A stretch of 53,869 nucleotides of DNA from CAZWUW01 sp964636895 (GTDB taxonomy: Bacteria; Bacillota; Thermincolia; Thermincolales; CAZWUW01): assembly GCA_964636895.1 (NCBI GenBank), contig CAZWUW010000008.1, forward strand, positions 1 to 53,869. Direction: 5' to 3'. The first letter of the stretch is position 1, and every line of letters starts with the position of its first letter. Made by a program: the position numbers and the translations under genes. The notes under the pieces are model-generated. The model saw only the letters and a list, made by a program, of their open reading frames with translations. It ran no database searches and had not been told where the DNA came from. Positions 17,028-24,971 of this stretch are shown here, piece by piece.

Positions 17028-18173
17028 TTACTCACTTTCCAACGCAACTTGTGCGATAGCGGCAAGGATTTTTTCTACTTCCGCCGCCGTATTGTGATAA
17101 GACAGGCTCAATCGTACGGTACCCGCTTCCAGCGTGCCCAACGACCGATGAGCCGCCGGAGCACAGTGCAAGCCACTGCGGCAGGCAATATCGTAAACCC
17201 GGTCTAACAAAAAGGCAACTTCCGATGACCCCAGACTACGCAGGTTAAATGATACCACCGGCACCTGCCGCTCAGGTTGTTTAGGCCCATAAACTGCAAC
17301 CCCGGAAATTTTTCTTAATCCGTCCACAAGCATTGTCAACAACCCCTGACCATGCGCCCGGATTTTATCCAGCCCCTGCTCATTAATATATTTTACCCCT
17401 GCCGCCAAACCTGCCAACCCTACCGTATTAGGTGTCCCACTTTCATAGCGGTCCGGCATCACCTCCGGTTGCAGCGGCGACTCTGAACTGCTGCCGGTGC
17501 CGCCTTCCTTTAATGGACTGAGATCTAACCCATCGCGGATATACAACCCGCCGGTACCCTGCGGTCCGTACAGACATTTGTGTCCGGGGAATGCCAGCAA
17601 GTCAATGTTCATCTGTTGCACATCAATATCCAGGTAACCCATGGTTTGAGCGGCATCCACCAAATATACCAACCCGTACTCCCGGGCCACCATGCCGATT
17701 TCCGCCACCGGCATTATAGTCCCCACCACGTTGGACGCGTGAAGCAAAGCAATCATTTTAGTATTTTTCTTAATTACCTTCCGTACATCATCAGGATTAA
17801 TATACCCGATATTATCACCAGCTACTGCGGTTACCTCAACGCCTAACGCATTCAGGGCCTGTAAAGGCCTGATTACGGAATTGTGCTCCATGGCACTGGT
17901 GATAATATGGTCACCGGAACGCAGCACCCCCTTTAAGGCAAGGTTCAACGCCTCTGTGGCATTGCCGGTAAAAACAACCCGGACTGGATTTTCGGCGTTA
18001 ATCAAACCTGCCACCAGTTCCCTGGCTTCCAAAATAATGCGGCCTGCCGCTAGGGACATGCGGTGTCCGCCCCGCCCTGGATTAGCTCCGGCTGCCTGCA
18101 TACAACGGGACATGGCTTCTATAACAGTTTGCGGTTTTGGCCAGGTGGTGGCAGCATTATCAAAATAAATCAT
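17028..18173 (-). CDS. Cysteine desulfurase family protein
   Basis: A class V aminotransferase-fold PLP enzyme (381 aa) of the subfamily that opens MIYFDNAATTWPKP and has TSAMEHNSV and VDAAQTMGY. The PLP lysine is K199 in FPGHKCLYG, and the mobile-loop cysteine is in RSGLHCAPAAH. It would take sulfur from cysteine for Fe-S or other sulfur cargo. Its start overlaps the hydF stop by 14 nt, so it may supply sulfide for the [4Fe-4S] clusters of HydE, HydF and HydG. This subfamily often travels with DUF3343 proteins, and here DUF3343 is fused to HydE in the same gene group. Confidence 0.88.
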   Translation of the reverse strand: MIYFDNAATTWPKPQTVIEAMSRCMQAAGANPGRGGHRMSLAAGRIILEARELVAGLINAENPVRVVFTGNATEALNLALKGVLRSGDHIITSAMEHNSVIRPLQALNALGVEVTAVAGDNIGYINPDDVRKVIKKNTKMIALLHASNVVGTIMPVAEIGMVAREYGLVYLVDAAQTMGYLDIDVQQMNIDLLAFPGHKCLYGPQGTGGLYIRDGLDLSPLKEGGTGSSSESPLQPEVMPDRYESGTPNTVGLAGLAAGVKYINEQGLDKIRAHGQGLLTMLVDGLRKISGVAVYGPKQPERQVPVVSFNLRSLGSSEVAFLLDRVYDIACRSGLHCAPAAHRSLGTLEAGTVRLSLSYHNTAAEVEKILAAIAQVALESE

Positions 18174-19395
18174 TTTCGGCTCCTCTCAACAATTCCTGTA
18201 CTTCCGGGAAGGGTGCCAGCGACCTCTCCAATACACCGTGCAAAAAGGCAATCAACACACCGTAATTAACTACCGGAATGCTTACAGCCGTCACTTTACG
18301 CAGCCGGCAAAGCATTTCCTGCCGGTTCAGCATACACCCGCCACAGTGAATAACCAGCCGGTAATCGGTCAGATCAGCCGGAAAACTGTACCCGCTGCTC
18401 CAAACAAATTCCAAGGGTCCGTCCACAAAAGAAGAAAGCAGGCGAGGAATTTTCACCTTACCGATATCATCATCCTGGCGGTGGTGAGTACAACCTTCGG
18501 CTACCAGCACCCGGTCGCCCGGGCGCAGTTCTCTTAACCGCAACGCTCCCTTAACCAGCGTGGCCAAATCCCCTTTATGCCGAGCAAAGAGAATAGAAAA
18601 GGAGGTCAACATTATTTCGTCCGGTACTACTTTAGCAACCATGCCAAAAACTTGAGAATCCGTAACTACCATCACCGGTGGCCGGTCAAATCCAGCCAGG
18701 ACACCCGCCAGGCGATCCTCCTTAACTGTAATGGCTATGCCGTCATGATCAAGGATGTCCCGCAGAGTCTGCACCTGAGGCAGTATTACCCTACCCTTGG
18801 GCGCAGCGCTGTCTATCGGCACTACCAACACTACCGTGTCACCAGGATTAATCAGGTCGCCGATGATTGGTCTGGCAAAATCCGGGTCAGGATTATTCTT
18901 TATTATTAGTTCTTTTAATGCCGCCAAACCGCTGCCGGCGCGAACACTTACCTCAACTGACGGCACCTGGCGGTCAGCAAACCACGCAAGCTTGCCGGCG
19001 ACCTGCCCCATATCCGCTTTGGTCACCACTCCCAAAACCGGAATTCCTTGTGCGCGCAGCCTTAATAGTAGTTTTTCCTCAAAATCCCCCGCTTCATGCT
19101 GCCCGTCAACAGTCATCAGCGCCAATTCAGTTTTACACAAAACCTCCAGACTCTTCGCCGCCCGCAGTTCACCTAGATCGCCGGCATCATCCAGACCGGC
19201 AGTATCAATGAGCACTACAGGTCCAATAGGCAAAATCTCCATAGCCTTAAAGACCGGGTCGGTAGTAGTCCCCGGCACTGAAGATACAACAGCCAGTTCC
19301 TGGTTGGACAGGGCATTGATTAAGCTGGATTTCCCGGCATTACGCCGGCCAAAAATCCCAATATGCAGCCGTCCGCTCCGGGGAGTTCCCTGCAT
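18160..19395 (-). CDS. hydF: [FeFe]-hydrogenase maturation GTPase HydF
   Basis: The scaffold GTPase on which the 2Fe subcluster of [FeFe]-hydrogenase is assembled. Motifs: P-loop GRRNAGKSSL, PGTTTDPV, DTAGLDDAG and TKAD of the GTPase domain; C-terminal cluster ligands CTH and HCGGC about 46 residues apart, matching the family CxH...HCxxC pattern. The start is uncertain. The open frame begins with GTG at 19407 and ATG at 19404, but GGAG lies too close to those, so I take the ATG at 19395, which begins MQGTPRSGRLHIGIFG and gives 411 aa. Upstream is a 13-bp repeat array separating it from hydE. Confidence 0.93.
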   Translation of the reverse strand: MQGTPRSGRLHIGIFGRRNAGKSSLINALSNQELAVVSSVPGTTTDPVFKAMEILPIGPVVLIDTAGLDDAGDLGELRAAKSLEVLCKTELALMTVDGQHEAGDFEEKLLLRLRAQGIPVLGVVTKADMGQVAGKLAWFADRQVPSVEVSVRAGSGLAALKELIIKNNPDPDFARPIIGDLINPGDTVVLVVPIDSAAPKGRVILPQVQTLRDILDHDGIAITVKEDRLAGVLAGFDRPPVMVVTDSQVFGMVAKVVPDEIMLTSFSILFARHKGDLATLVKGALRLRELRPGDRVLVAEGCTHHRQDDDIGKVKIPRLLSSFVDGPLEFVWSSGYSFPADLTDYRLVIHCGGCMLNRQEMLCRLRKVTAVSIPVVNYGVLIAFLHGVLERSLAPFPEVQELLRGAENDLF

Positions 19396-19421
19396 TTTCG
19401 TCATCACTCCAACACATCATC

Positions 19422-19499
19422 TCATTATATACTCTCAACATATCATCTCATCATGTACTCTCATCATGTACTCTCATCATGTACTCTCATCATGTACTC
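19422..19499. repeat. 13-bp tandem repeat array between hydE and hydF
   Basis: Four perfect copies of TCATCATGTACTC at 19448-19460, 19461-19473, 19474-19486 and 19487-19499, preceded by two decayed units in the same phase (19422-19434 and 19435-19447). Degenerate ATCATC-rich sequence continues towards hydE. On the transcribed minus strand each unit reads GAGTACATGATGA. It fills most of the 131-nt gap between the two genes. Confidence 0.93.
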
Positions 19500-19538
19500 T
19501 AACATATAAGCTCAATTATCATCTCATTCTGTACCTTA

Positions 19539-20834
19539 TCATACACCTTTCAACTTTATCCCCGCAGGCACTTGTCTGTTTAAACCGCTGATCATTTCCA
19601 TTGCCCACCCTAAATCCACCACCAGTTTATTAGAATAAATCCGGTAACTATCCCGGTACTTTTCCGGTGTAACAATAATCATAACAGTATTCGCGCCAAC
19701 CGCCAGGCCCTTCTTTTGCGCCTCTCGGTCAAGAGTAGCCAAGGCCGTGGTGGAAGGAATATAAACGTTTTTAATCGTCAGCCGGGCCGCCGCAATGACT
19801 TTCCAGGTAATCAGGGCACTGCCCGGCGGATAAATGGCCAAAGGGGTGTCGGCCGCCGGAATAAACGGGCCAATACCCAGCATATGCACCCCTTTGTCTC
19901 TAAAATAGCAAATATCCTCCGCTAAATCTTCCAGTGTCTGCCCCGGCAAGCCTACTATATTGCCTGATCCGGTTATGTAACCCAATTCCTTTAGCCAACC
20001 GGTATGCTTATCCCGTTCTACCCATGAATCACCAGGATGCAGGTTGGAAAACAGCTCCTTGTGCACCGTTTCAATTTTTAGCAGATAATTATCCGCCCCC
20101 GCCCGCCGAAAAGATGCATATTCTTCTTTACTGCGTTCACCAATGCTGAGGGTAATGCGCATGCCGGTCTGCCGCTTAATCTTTTCAATAATTTGGCAAA
20201 TATCGGCAGCCGTATAATGCCGATCTTCTCCGGACTGCAGAATCAGCGTTTTAATCCCTGTGCTGTGCACCCGCAAAGCCACCGCCAAAATCTCCTCGCC
20301 AGACATCCGATAACGCTGTATATTACCGTTATCCTGGCGCAAACCACAATAGATGCAGTTTTTTCGGCAGTAATTGGAAAATTCCAGGCAAGCCCGCACA
20401 TCCACCGTATCGCCGACAATGCGTTTCCTCATCAGATCGGCAGCCCGAAACAGTGCTGCTACATCTTCTGCCGCCTCCACTCGCAGTAACGTGATGACAT
20501 CCTCACGGCCGAGCATCACCCCGGCCTGGATTTTTTTCAGCACCTGTCTAAATCCAAGAGACAGCTTTCTTTCATCCAGTTTCCGCAGCAAGTCCGGCAA
20601 TCGACTTGATGGTACAGGGACAACAGCCGCAACCCCGATGCCACGTTTTTTAAGCAGCTCCTGTACCGGTGCAACATTACAGGCATCAATTTCCAAAGCA
20701 GTGGCGCATACCGAGCCTAGCTCTCCGGGGACAGGCACTGCCTGCAAAGAAATTCCCGAGCGCCGCAACTCCCGGTCAGCGCGAAGCATTTCCGTGGTTG
20801 ACATACATATGACCAAAAACTTCTCAACGGACAC
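19539..20834 (-). CDS. hydE: DUF3343-HydE fusion, [FeFe]-hydrogenase maturase
   Basis: A radical SAM enzyme of the HydE family that acts on the complex made by HydG during H-cluster assembly. The cluster motif is CRKNCIYC (C156, C160, C163), followed by QSGEDRHYTA, IVGLPGQTLEDLAEDI and GIGPFIPAADTP, all HydE hallmarks. What is unusual is the first 78 residues: FLVICMSTTEMLRADRELRR, then VPVPGELGSVCATALEI, matching stand-alone DUF3343 proteins, which are proposed sulfur or selenium carriers. The 431-aa length is therefore about 80 aa over normal HydE. It starts at GTG behind AGGGGTGG, 14 nt after hydG. Confidence 0.9.
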   Translation of the reverse strand: MSVEKFLVICMSTTEMLRADRELRRSGISLQAVPVPGELGSVCATALEIDACNVAPVQELLKKRGIGVAAVVPVPSSRLPDLLRKLDERKLSLGFRQVLKKIQAGVMLGREDVITLLRVEAAEDVAALFRAADLMRKRIVGDTVDVRACLEFSNYCRKNCIYCGLRQDNGNIQRYRMSGEEILAVALRVHSTGIKTLILQSGEDRHYTAADICQIIEKIKRQTGMRITLSIGERSKEEYASFRRAGADNYLLKIETVHKELFSNLHPGDSWVERDKHTGWLKELGYITGSGNIVGLPGQTLEDLAEDICYFRDKGVHMLGIGPFIPAADTPLAIYPPGSALITWKVIAAARLTIKNVYIPSTTALATLDREAQKKGLAVGANTVMIIVTPEKYRDSYRIYSNKLVVDLGWAMEMISGLNRQVPAGIKLKGV

Positions 20835-20848
20835 CGGCGTCCCACCCC

Positions 20849-22210
20849 TTAAAACAACAAATCTCTTGCTCCCCGGCGAATCTCGCCCAGCCTCTTCTGC
20901 ACAACACCCCTGGAAAAGCTATCCATCTGCAGCAACGCTTCATTGATGACACGCTCACCAATTTGCCGAGTTGGGGCAGTGGCATAGTCCAGCAAGTTCT
21001 CCATAAAAGTCAACAAGGCGTTCGACTGGCATGTTTTTTTGATATCACCGGCCTTTGCTAATTCCATAAAGCGCTCACCGGTACGGGCCCGGCGGTAACA
21101 GGCAGTACAAAAGCTAGGCAAATATCCCGCCTCACAAATGCACCTAACAACTTCATCCAATGAGCGGTGATCAGCCACCACAAATTGTGCCTCTTCCTCG
21201 CCCGCTGACAAATACCCCCCCGGCGCGGTGGAGGAACCCGCACTTAGCTGAGATACGCCGATATGTAGTAATTCGTTTCGCAGCTGCACCGGCTCTCTGG
21301 TTGATAAAATAATGCCTGCATATGGCAAAGCCAGCCGCAAAACCGCTACCACCTTCTTAAAATCACCATCCGCTAACCGCCACGGATAATCTCGCACCTC
21401 CGCACCCGGCGCCGGCTGAATGCGGGGCACCGATACCGTATGCGGCCCGGCACCGAACGCCCTTTCCAAATACGCGGCATGCTGGAGCAAAGCCAGTGTT
21501 TCATAACGGTAGTCATACAATCCATACAATACGCCCATGCCCACATCAACAATCCCTGCCCGCATCGCCCGGTCAAAAGCCGATATGCGCCAGTCGTAAT
21601 CGGCCTTAGGGCCGCTGGGATGATAATAGTTATAACTTGGCCGGTGATAGGTTTCCTGGAACAATTGGTATGTGCCAATCCCAGAACCCTTCAGTTCGGC
21701 ATACCCGACTTCAGTCAGCGGGGCAACGTTCACATTTATACGCCTAATGTCGTGACTGCTATATATGTCACCGATGCTCCCGCACAACACGCGCAAATCA
21801 TCAGCCTGCCCTTCTCCACAAACCACAAGCAACCGCTTGTGTCCCTGCGCGGCCAAAGCGCCTGCTTCGGCCAACATGTCCGCGTGGCCAAGGCTCTTTC
21901 TCACCAAACCAGTATTGGCCTTACGAAACCCACAATACAGGCAGTCATTGACACATTTACTCGATAAATACAACGGGGCAAAAAGCACAATCCTCTTGCC
22001 GTATATCGTCTGCTTAACTTCCCCGGCGGCCGCCATTAATGCTGCCAGGCTTTCCTCATCCTTTATGTCCAGCAGCTTGCCAGCCTCCTCAACATTCAAC
22101 CCTCTTGCTGCCCGCGCCTTATCTAAAATGGCATTGGTTTCACTGCTTCCGACTGGCCGACCGCCAGCTAACATCCCACCAATCAAAGACTCGTCAAAAA
22201 ACATGCTCAT
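20849..22210 (-). CDS. hydG: [FeFe]-hydrogenase maturase HydG (tyrosine lyase)
   Basis: A radical SAM tyrosine lyase that forms the Fe-CO-CN synthon for the H-cluster. Full length (453 aa): radical SAM cluster CVNDCLYC (C86, C90, C93) and the C-terminal auxiliary cluster motif C368-x2-C371-x22-C394, which separates HydG from the thiamine enzyme ThiH. Other family segments are GIGTYQLFQETYHRPSY and VSVPRIQPAPGA. GGAGG lies about 12 nt before the ATG. It is the first of hydG-hydE-hydF-desulfurase and lies just past the parS sites. No [FeFe]-hydrogenase structural gene is in the window. Confidence 0.96.
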   Translation of the reverse strand: MSMFFDESLIGGMLAGGRPVGSSETNAILDKARAARGLNVEEAGKLLDIKDEESLAALMAAAGEVKQTIYGKRIVLFAPLYLSSKCVNDCLYCGFRKANTGLVRKSLGHADMLAEAGALAAQGHKRLLVVCGEGQADDLRVLCGSIGDIYSSHDIRRINVNVAPLTEVGYAELKGSGIGTYQLFQETYHRPSYNYYHPSGPKADYDWRISAFDRAMRAGIVDVGMGVLYGLYDYRYETLALLQHAAYLERAFGAGPHTVSVPRIQPAPGAEVRDYPWRLADGDFKKVVAVLRLALPYAGIILSTREPVQLRNELLHIGVSQLSAGSSTAPGGYLSAGEEEAQFVVADHRSLDEVVRCICEAGYLPSFCTACYRRARTGERFMELAKAGDIKKTCQSNALLTFMENLLDYATAPTRQIGERVINEALLQMDSFSRGVVQKRLGEIRRGARDLLF

Positions 22211-22248
22211 TCAATCCCAGCTTCCTCCAACATATAAATAAAACGGAA

Positions 22249-22264
22249 TGTTTCACGTGAAACA
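22249..22264. promoter_or_regulatory. parS: parS site 1
   Basis: A perfect 16-bp TGTTTCACGTGAAACA, the ParB-binding centromere sequence. The flanks extend the symmetry (ACGGA on the left, TCCGT on the right), so on the minus strand it could also form a hairpin after parB. Confidence 0.97.
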
Positions 22265-22284
22265 CTCCGTTCTGCTCGCTGCTT

Positions 22285-22300
22285 TGTTTCACGTGAAACA
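22285..22300. promoter_or_regulatory. parS: parS site 2
   Basis: A second perfect TGTTTCACGTGAAACA, 36 bp from the first (start to start) and directly abutting the parB stop codon. Confidence 0.97.
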
Positions 22301-23161
22301 TTACATCTCTTCCTGCCCAAGCAATATGTCGATGATGCGTTGCAGGTCTTCTTGGTTGTAATAGTCAATTTCTACCTTGCCGACTTTTTCCCCCTGCTTT
22401 ATTTTTACCTGTGTGCTAAACTTACTTCTGAGCTTTTCTTCTACTGCCATAATAATAGGTTCCTGGCGACGGATGGGTGGCTTTGTTGGTTCCGCTCTCT
22501 TCGCGCCCTGCTTGATGGCTTGCTCTGTTTGGCGCACGGACAACTTTTTGGCTGCCACCTGCTTGGCCATCTCCAGTTGTTCTTTGTGTTTGCTCAGCCC
22601 CAGCAACGCCCGGGCATGCCCGGCAGTTAAGCTGCCGGCTTGCACCATATCCAAAACTTCTTTGGGGAGGTTGAGCAACCGCACAGTATTGGCGATAAAG
22701 GGCCGGCTTTTGCTCACCTGAGCTGACAATTCCTCTTGTGTCAGTCCATAATCCTCCATCAACATTTTGTAAGCAACAGCCTCTTCCACCGGATTTAAGT
22801 CTTCTCTTTGAATGTTCTCTATTAACGCAATTTCTGCCATTTCACGTTCATTAACTTCTTTTACAATGGCCGGTATTGATTTTAATCCCAGCATTTTGCA
22901 CGCCCTCCAGCGTCGCTCGCCGGCCACTAGTTCATACCGGCCGGCAGCAGCCGGTCTCACAACAATGGGCTGTACAATTCCGTGCTCTTTTATGGATGCC
23001 GCCAATTCCTCCAGTTTCTCTTCACTAAAAAACTTGCGCGGCTGCTTTTCGTTTACCACGATTGAAGCAATTACCACCTCCGCTACGGCGCCATCAGTTT
23101 TTTCGTCTGTTCTCATCGGTATTAAAGCCTGTAGTCCGCGTCCCAGGCCCTTTTTACTCAT
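22301..23161 (-). CDS. parB: Chromosome-partitioning protein ParB (Spo0J)
   Basis: A CTP-hydrolysing DNA clamp that loads at parS and organises the origin. The 286-aa protein starts MSKKGLGRGLQALI, has the CTP-binding GERRWRAC and ENIQREDLNPVEEA motifs, the helix-turn-helix around LTQEELSAQVSKSRPFIANTVRLL, and the C-terminal dimer domain ending in IDILLG. I chose the ATG at 23161 behind AAGGAAGTG; the open frame runs 20 codons further upstream without support. It overlaps parA by 8 nt. Two parS sites adjoin its 3' end. Confidence 0.96.
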   Translation of the reverse strand: MSKKGLGRGLQALIPMRTDEKTDGAVAEVVIASIVVNEKQPRKFFSEEKLEELAASIKEHGIVQPIVVRPAAAGRYELVAGERRWRACKMLGLKSIPAIVKEVNEREMAEIALIENIQREDLNPVEEAVAYKMLMEDYGLTQEELSAQVSKSRPFIANTVRLLNLPKEVLDMVQAGSLTAGHARALLGLSKHKEQLEMAKQVAAKKLSVRQTEQAIKQGAKRAEPTKPPIRRQEPIIMAVEEKLRSKFSTQVKIKQGEKVGKVEIDYYNQEDLQRIIDILLGQEEM

Positions 23162-23918
23162 TATCCAACACTTCCTTTGCCAGTTCCTGATACACCTCGG
23201 CACCTCTTGACCGGGCATCATACAATATTATTGGCTGGCCATGGCTAGGTGCCTCACTGAGCCGGACATTGCGGGGTATAATAGTCGCATATACCTTGCT
23301 TTTAAAAAAGTTCTTTACTTCATCTACTACCTGGATAGACAGATTCGTCCGGGCATCAAACATTGTAAGTAAAGCTCCCTCAATTTCCAGCGCGGGGTTT
23401 AAATGTTTGCGTACCAACTCAAGGGTGTTCATTAGCTGGCCCAGTCCCTCCAGTGCATAATACTCGCACTGAATCGGGATGATAATGGTGTCGGCTGCCG
23501 TCAAGGCGTTTAGCGTAAGCAGGCCCAGTGAAGGTGGGCAATCAATAATTATATAATCATAATTATCCCTAATTGCAGCAAGGGCCTTTTTCAGCTTAAT
23601 TTCCCGTGAAATAGCAGTAACCAGTTCAATTTCCGCCCCGGCCAGTTGAATTGTGGCCGGTACCACCTGCAACCCCGCAATAGCAGTTTCCCGCGTTATG
23701 CTCTCTACAGGCAGGTTGTTAATTAATGCATCATAAATACAATGTTCCAAGCCTTCTTTGTCAATCCCCAATCCACTGCTGGCGTTCCCCTGCGGATCAA
23801 TATCCACTAATAATACTTTTTTGCCCGCCGCCGCCAAGCAAGCTGCCAGATTAACCGCCGTCGTGGTCTTAGCCACGCCGCCCTTCTGGTTTGCAATCGC
23901 TATAACCTTCCCCATCAT
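23154..23918 (-). CDS. parA: Chromosome-partitioning ATPase ParA (Soj)
   Basis: A deviant Walker-type ATPase (254 aa) that with ParB drives origin segregation and influences DnaA in Firmicutes. The deviant P-loop is NQKGGVAKTTTAVNLA, followed by DIDPQGNASSGLG and IIDCPPSLGLLTLNAL. The short N-terminus lacks a DNA-binding domain, as in chromosomal Soj. The start is at MMGKVIAIAN behind GGAAGGATGA. Confidence 0.96.
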   Translation of the reverse strand: MMGKVIAIANQKGGVAKTTTAVNLAACLAAAGKKVLLVDIDPQGNASSGLGIDKEGLEHCIYDALINNLPVESITRETAIAGLQVVPATIQLAGAEIELVTAISREIKLKKALAAIRDNYDYIIIDCPPSLGLLTLNALTAADTIIIPIQCEYYALEGLGQLMNTLELVRKHLNPALEIEGALLTMFDARTNLSIQVVDEVKNFFKSKVYATIIPRNVRLSEAPSHGQPIILYDARSRGAEVYQELAKEVLDNE

Positions 23919-24238
23919 GCTTCATCCTTCCGGAACCTTTGTTAAAGGAAACTATTCAACATATTAACAAACAGTTCCTTCTCTGGACAGCAAATAAATA
24001 CGGTTTTTCTTTTTTAATTTTGAAAAAGCGTATTTATTGCTTGCAATTATTTCCATATGGTCGTATGTGGCGCTAGCACGCTCCAGATTGCGCCCCACTT
24101 ACACGCAAAGGGAATCATCCCAAAATATTTTTAGCCAATAATCACAGAAAAAAATAGCCGGGGAACGCGCGTTCGCTAATCTCTGTTTTTCATTGCCTTT
24201 TACTTAATTATATGCTTGCAATTCTTTTCTTATGGCAA
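23919..24238. other. Gap between rsmG and parA, no gene recognised
   Basis: These 320 bp lie where Bacillus subtilis carries noc, but no reading frame of that kind is present. They contain an imperfect inverted repeat (AAGGAAACT near 23945 and AGTTCCTT near 23975) just upstream of parA. The rest is AT-rich and presumably holds the parAB promoter and the end of the rsmG transcript. I saw no known RNA. Confidence 0.5.
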
Positions 24239-24964
24239 TTAGCCCAATGGCTTTTTCTCCGGCATCCCCGCTTTGCGTGGATATTTCTCCGGCGACGGCT
24301 TAATTTTTCGGATTACTACCAAGGAACGGTCGCCACCGGCAAAAGGAAGTTTTACTTTATGTATCATTTCCAGCGAACCGCCCAGCAATTCTATGGCTTT
24401 ACCGGAACTCTGCAGCTCCGCTGCAACTTCCGGGCCCTTATAGGCAACAAAATGCCCCCCCGGTTTCACAAAAGGCAGGCAATACTCGGCCAGAATCCCT
24501 AAATTGGCCACTGCCCTGGCCACCACCAGGTTAAAGTTTTCCCGCAAGCCTTTTTCCCGGCCTTTTTCCTCAGCCCGGCCATGAACCGCTGAAATCCCAT
24601 TTAACCCTAATTGTTGAATTACTTCTCCCAGAAAAACAACTCTTTTTTTCAAAGAATCAAGTAATACTACATTTATCCATGAACAGCAAACCTTCAGTGG
24701 AATCCCCGGAAATCCAGCCCCGGTGCCCATATCAAGCATGTTTTCATATTGCTCTACATTAAGTTTGCTAAGCAGCGCTAGGCTGTCCAAAAAGTGCTTT
24801 GTTGCGATCTGTTCCTCTTCGACTATAGCAGTCAGATTTATTTTTTCATTCCAGACCAGCAACAATTCTTTATAATGACTAAATGCCTGCACTTGTTCTG
24901 CTGACAGTTCCAGCCCCATTTCCCGGGCACCTTGCTGCAGCAAGGAATTAAAGTTTAACTGCAT
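24239..24964 (-). CDS. rsmG: 16S rRNA (guanine-527-N7) methyltransferase RsmG
   Basis: It methylates G527 of 16S rRNA using SAM. The chosen ATG at 24964 gives 241 aa, close to the family norm, opening MQLNFNSLLQQGAREMG; the open frame starts 12 codons earlier at a TTG. The SAM-binding motif is MLDMGTGAGFPGIPLKV, preceded by NLTAI and HFLDSL, and followed by RAVANLGILAEYCLPFVKPGG. It overlaps or abuts mnmG (8 nt gap), in the classic gidA-gidB order. Confidence 0.95.
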   Translation of the reverse strand: MQLNFNSLLQQGAREMGLELSAEQVQAFSHYKELLLVWNEKINLTAIVEEEQIATKHFLDSLALLSKLNVEQYENMLDMGTGAGFPGIPLKVCCSWINVVLLDSLKKRVVFLGEVIQQLGLNGISAVHGRAEEKGREKGLRENFNLVVARAVANLGILAEYCLPFVKPGGHFVAYKGPEVAAELQSSGKAIELLGGSLEMIHKVKLPFAGGDRSLVVIRKIKPSPEKYPRKAGMPEKKPLG

Positions 24965-24971
24965 CTTTGCT

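Noticed and set aside
19422..19499. CRISPR array
   Set aside because: The 13-bp units are directly abutted with no spacers and there are no cas genes.
18797..19591. 264-codon plus-strand frame opposite hydF
   Set aside because: It is a shadow of hydF extended by the 13-bp repeat; hydF on the minus strand has clear family motifs.
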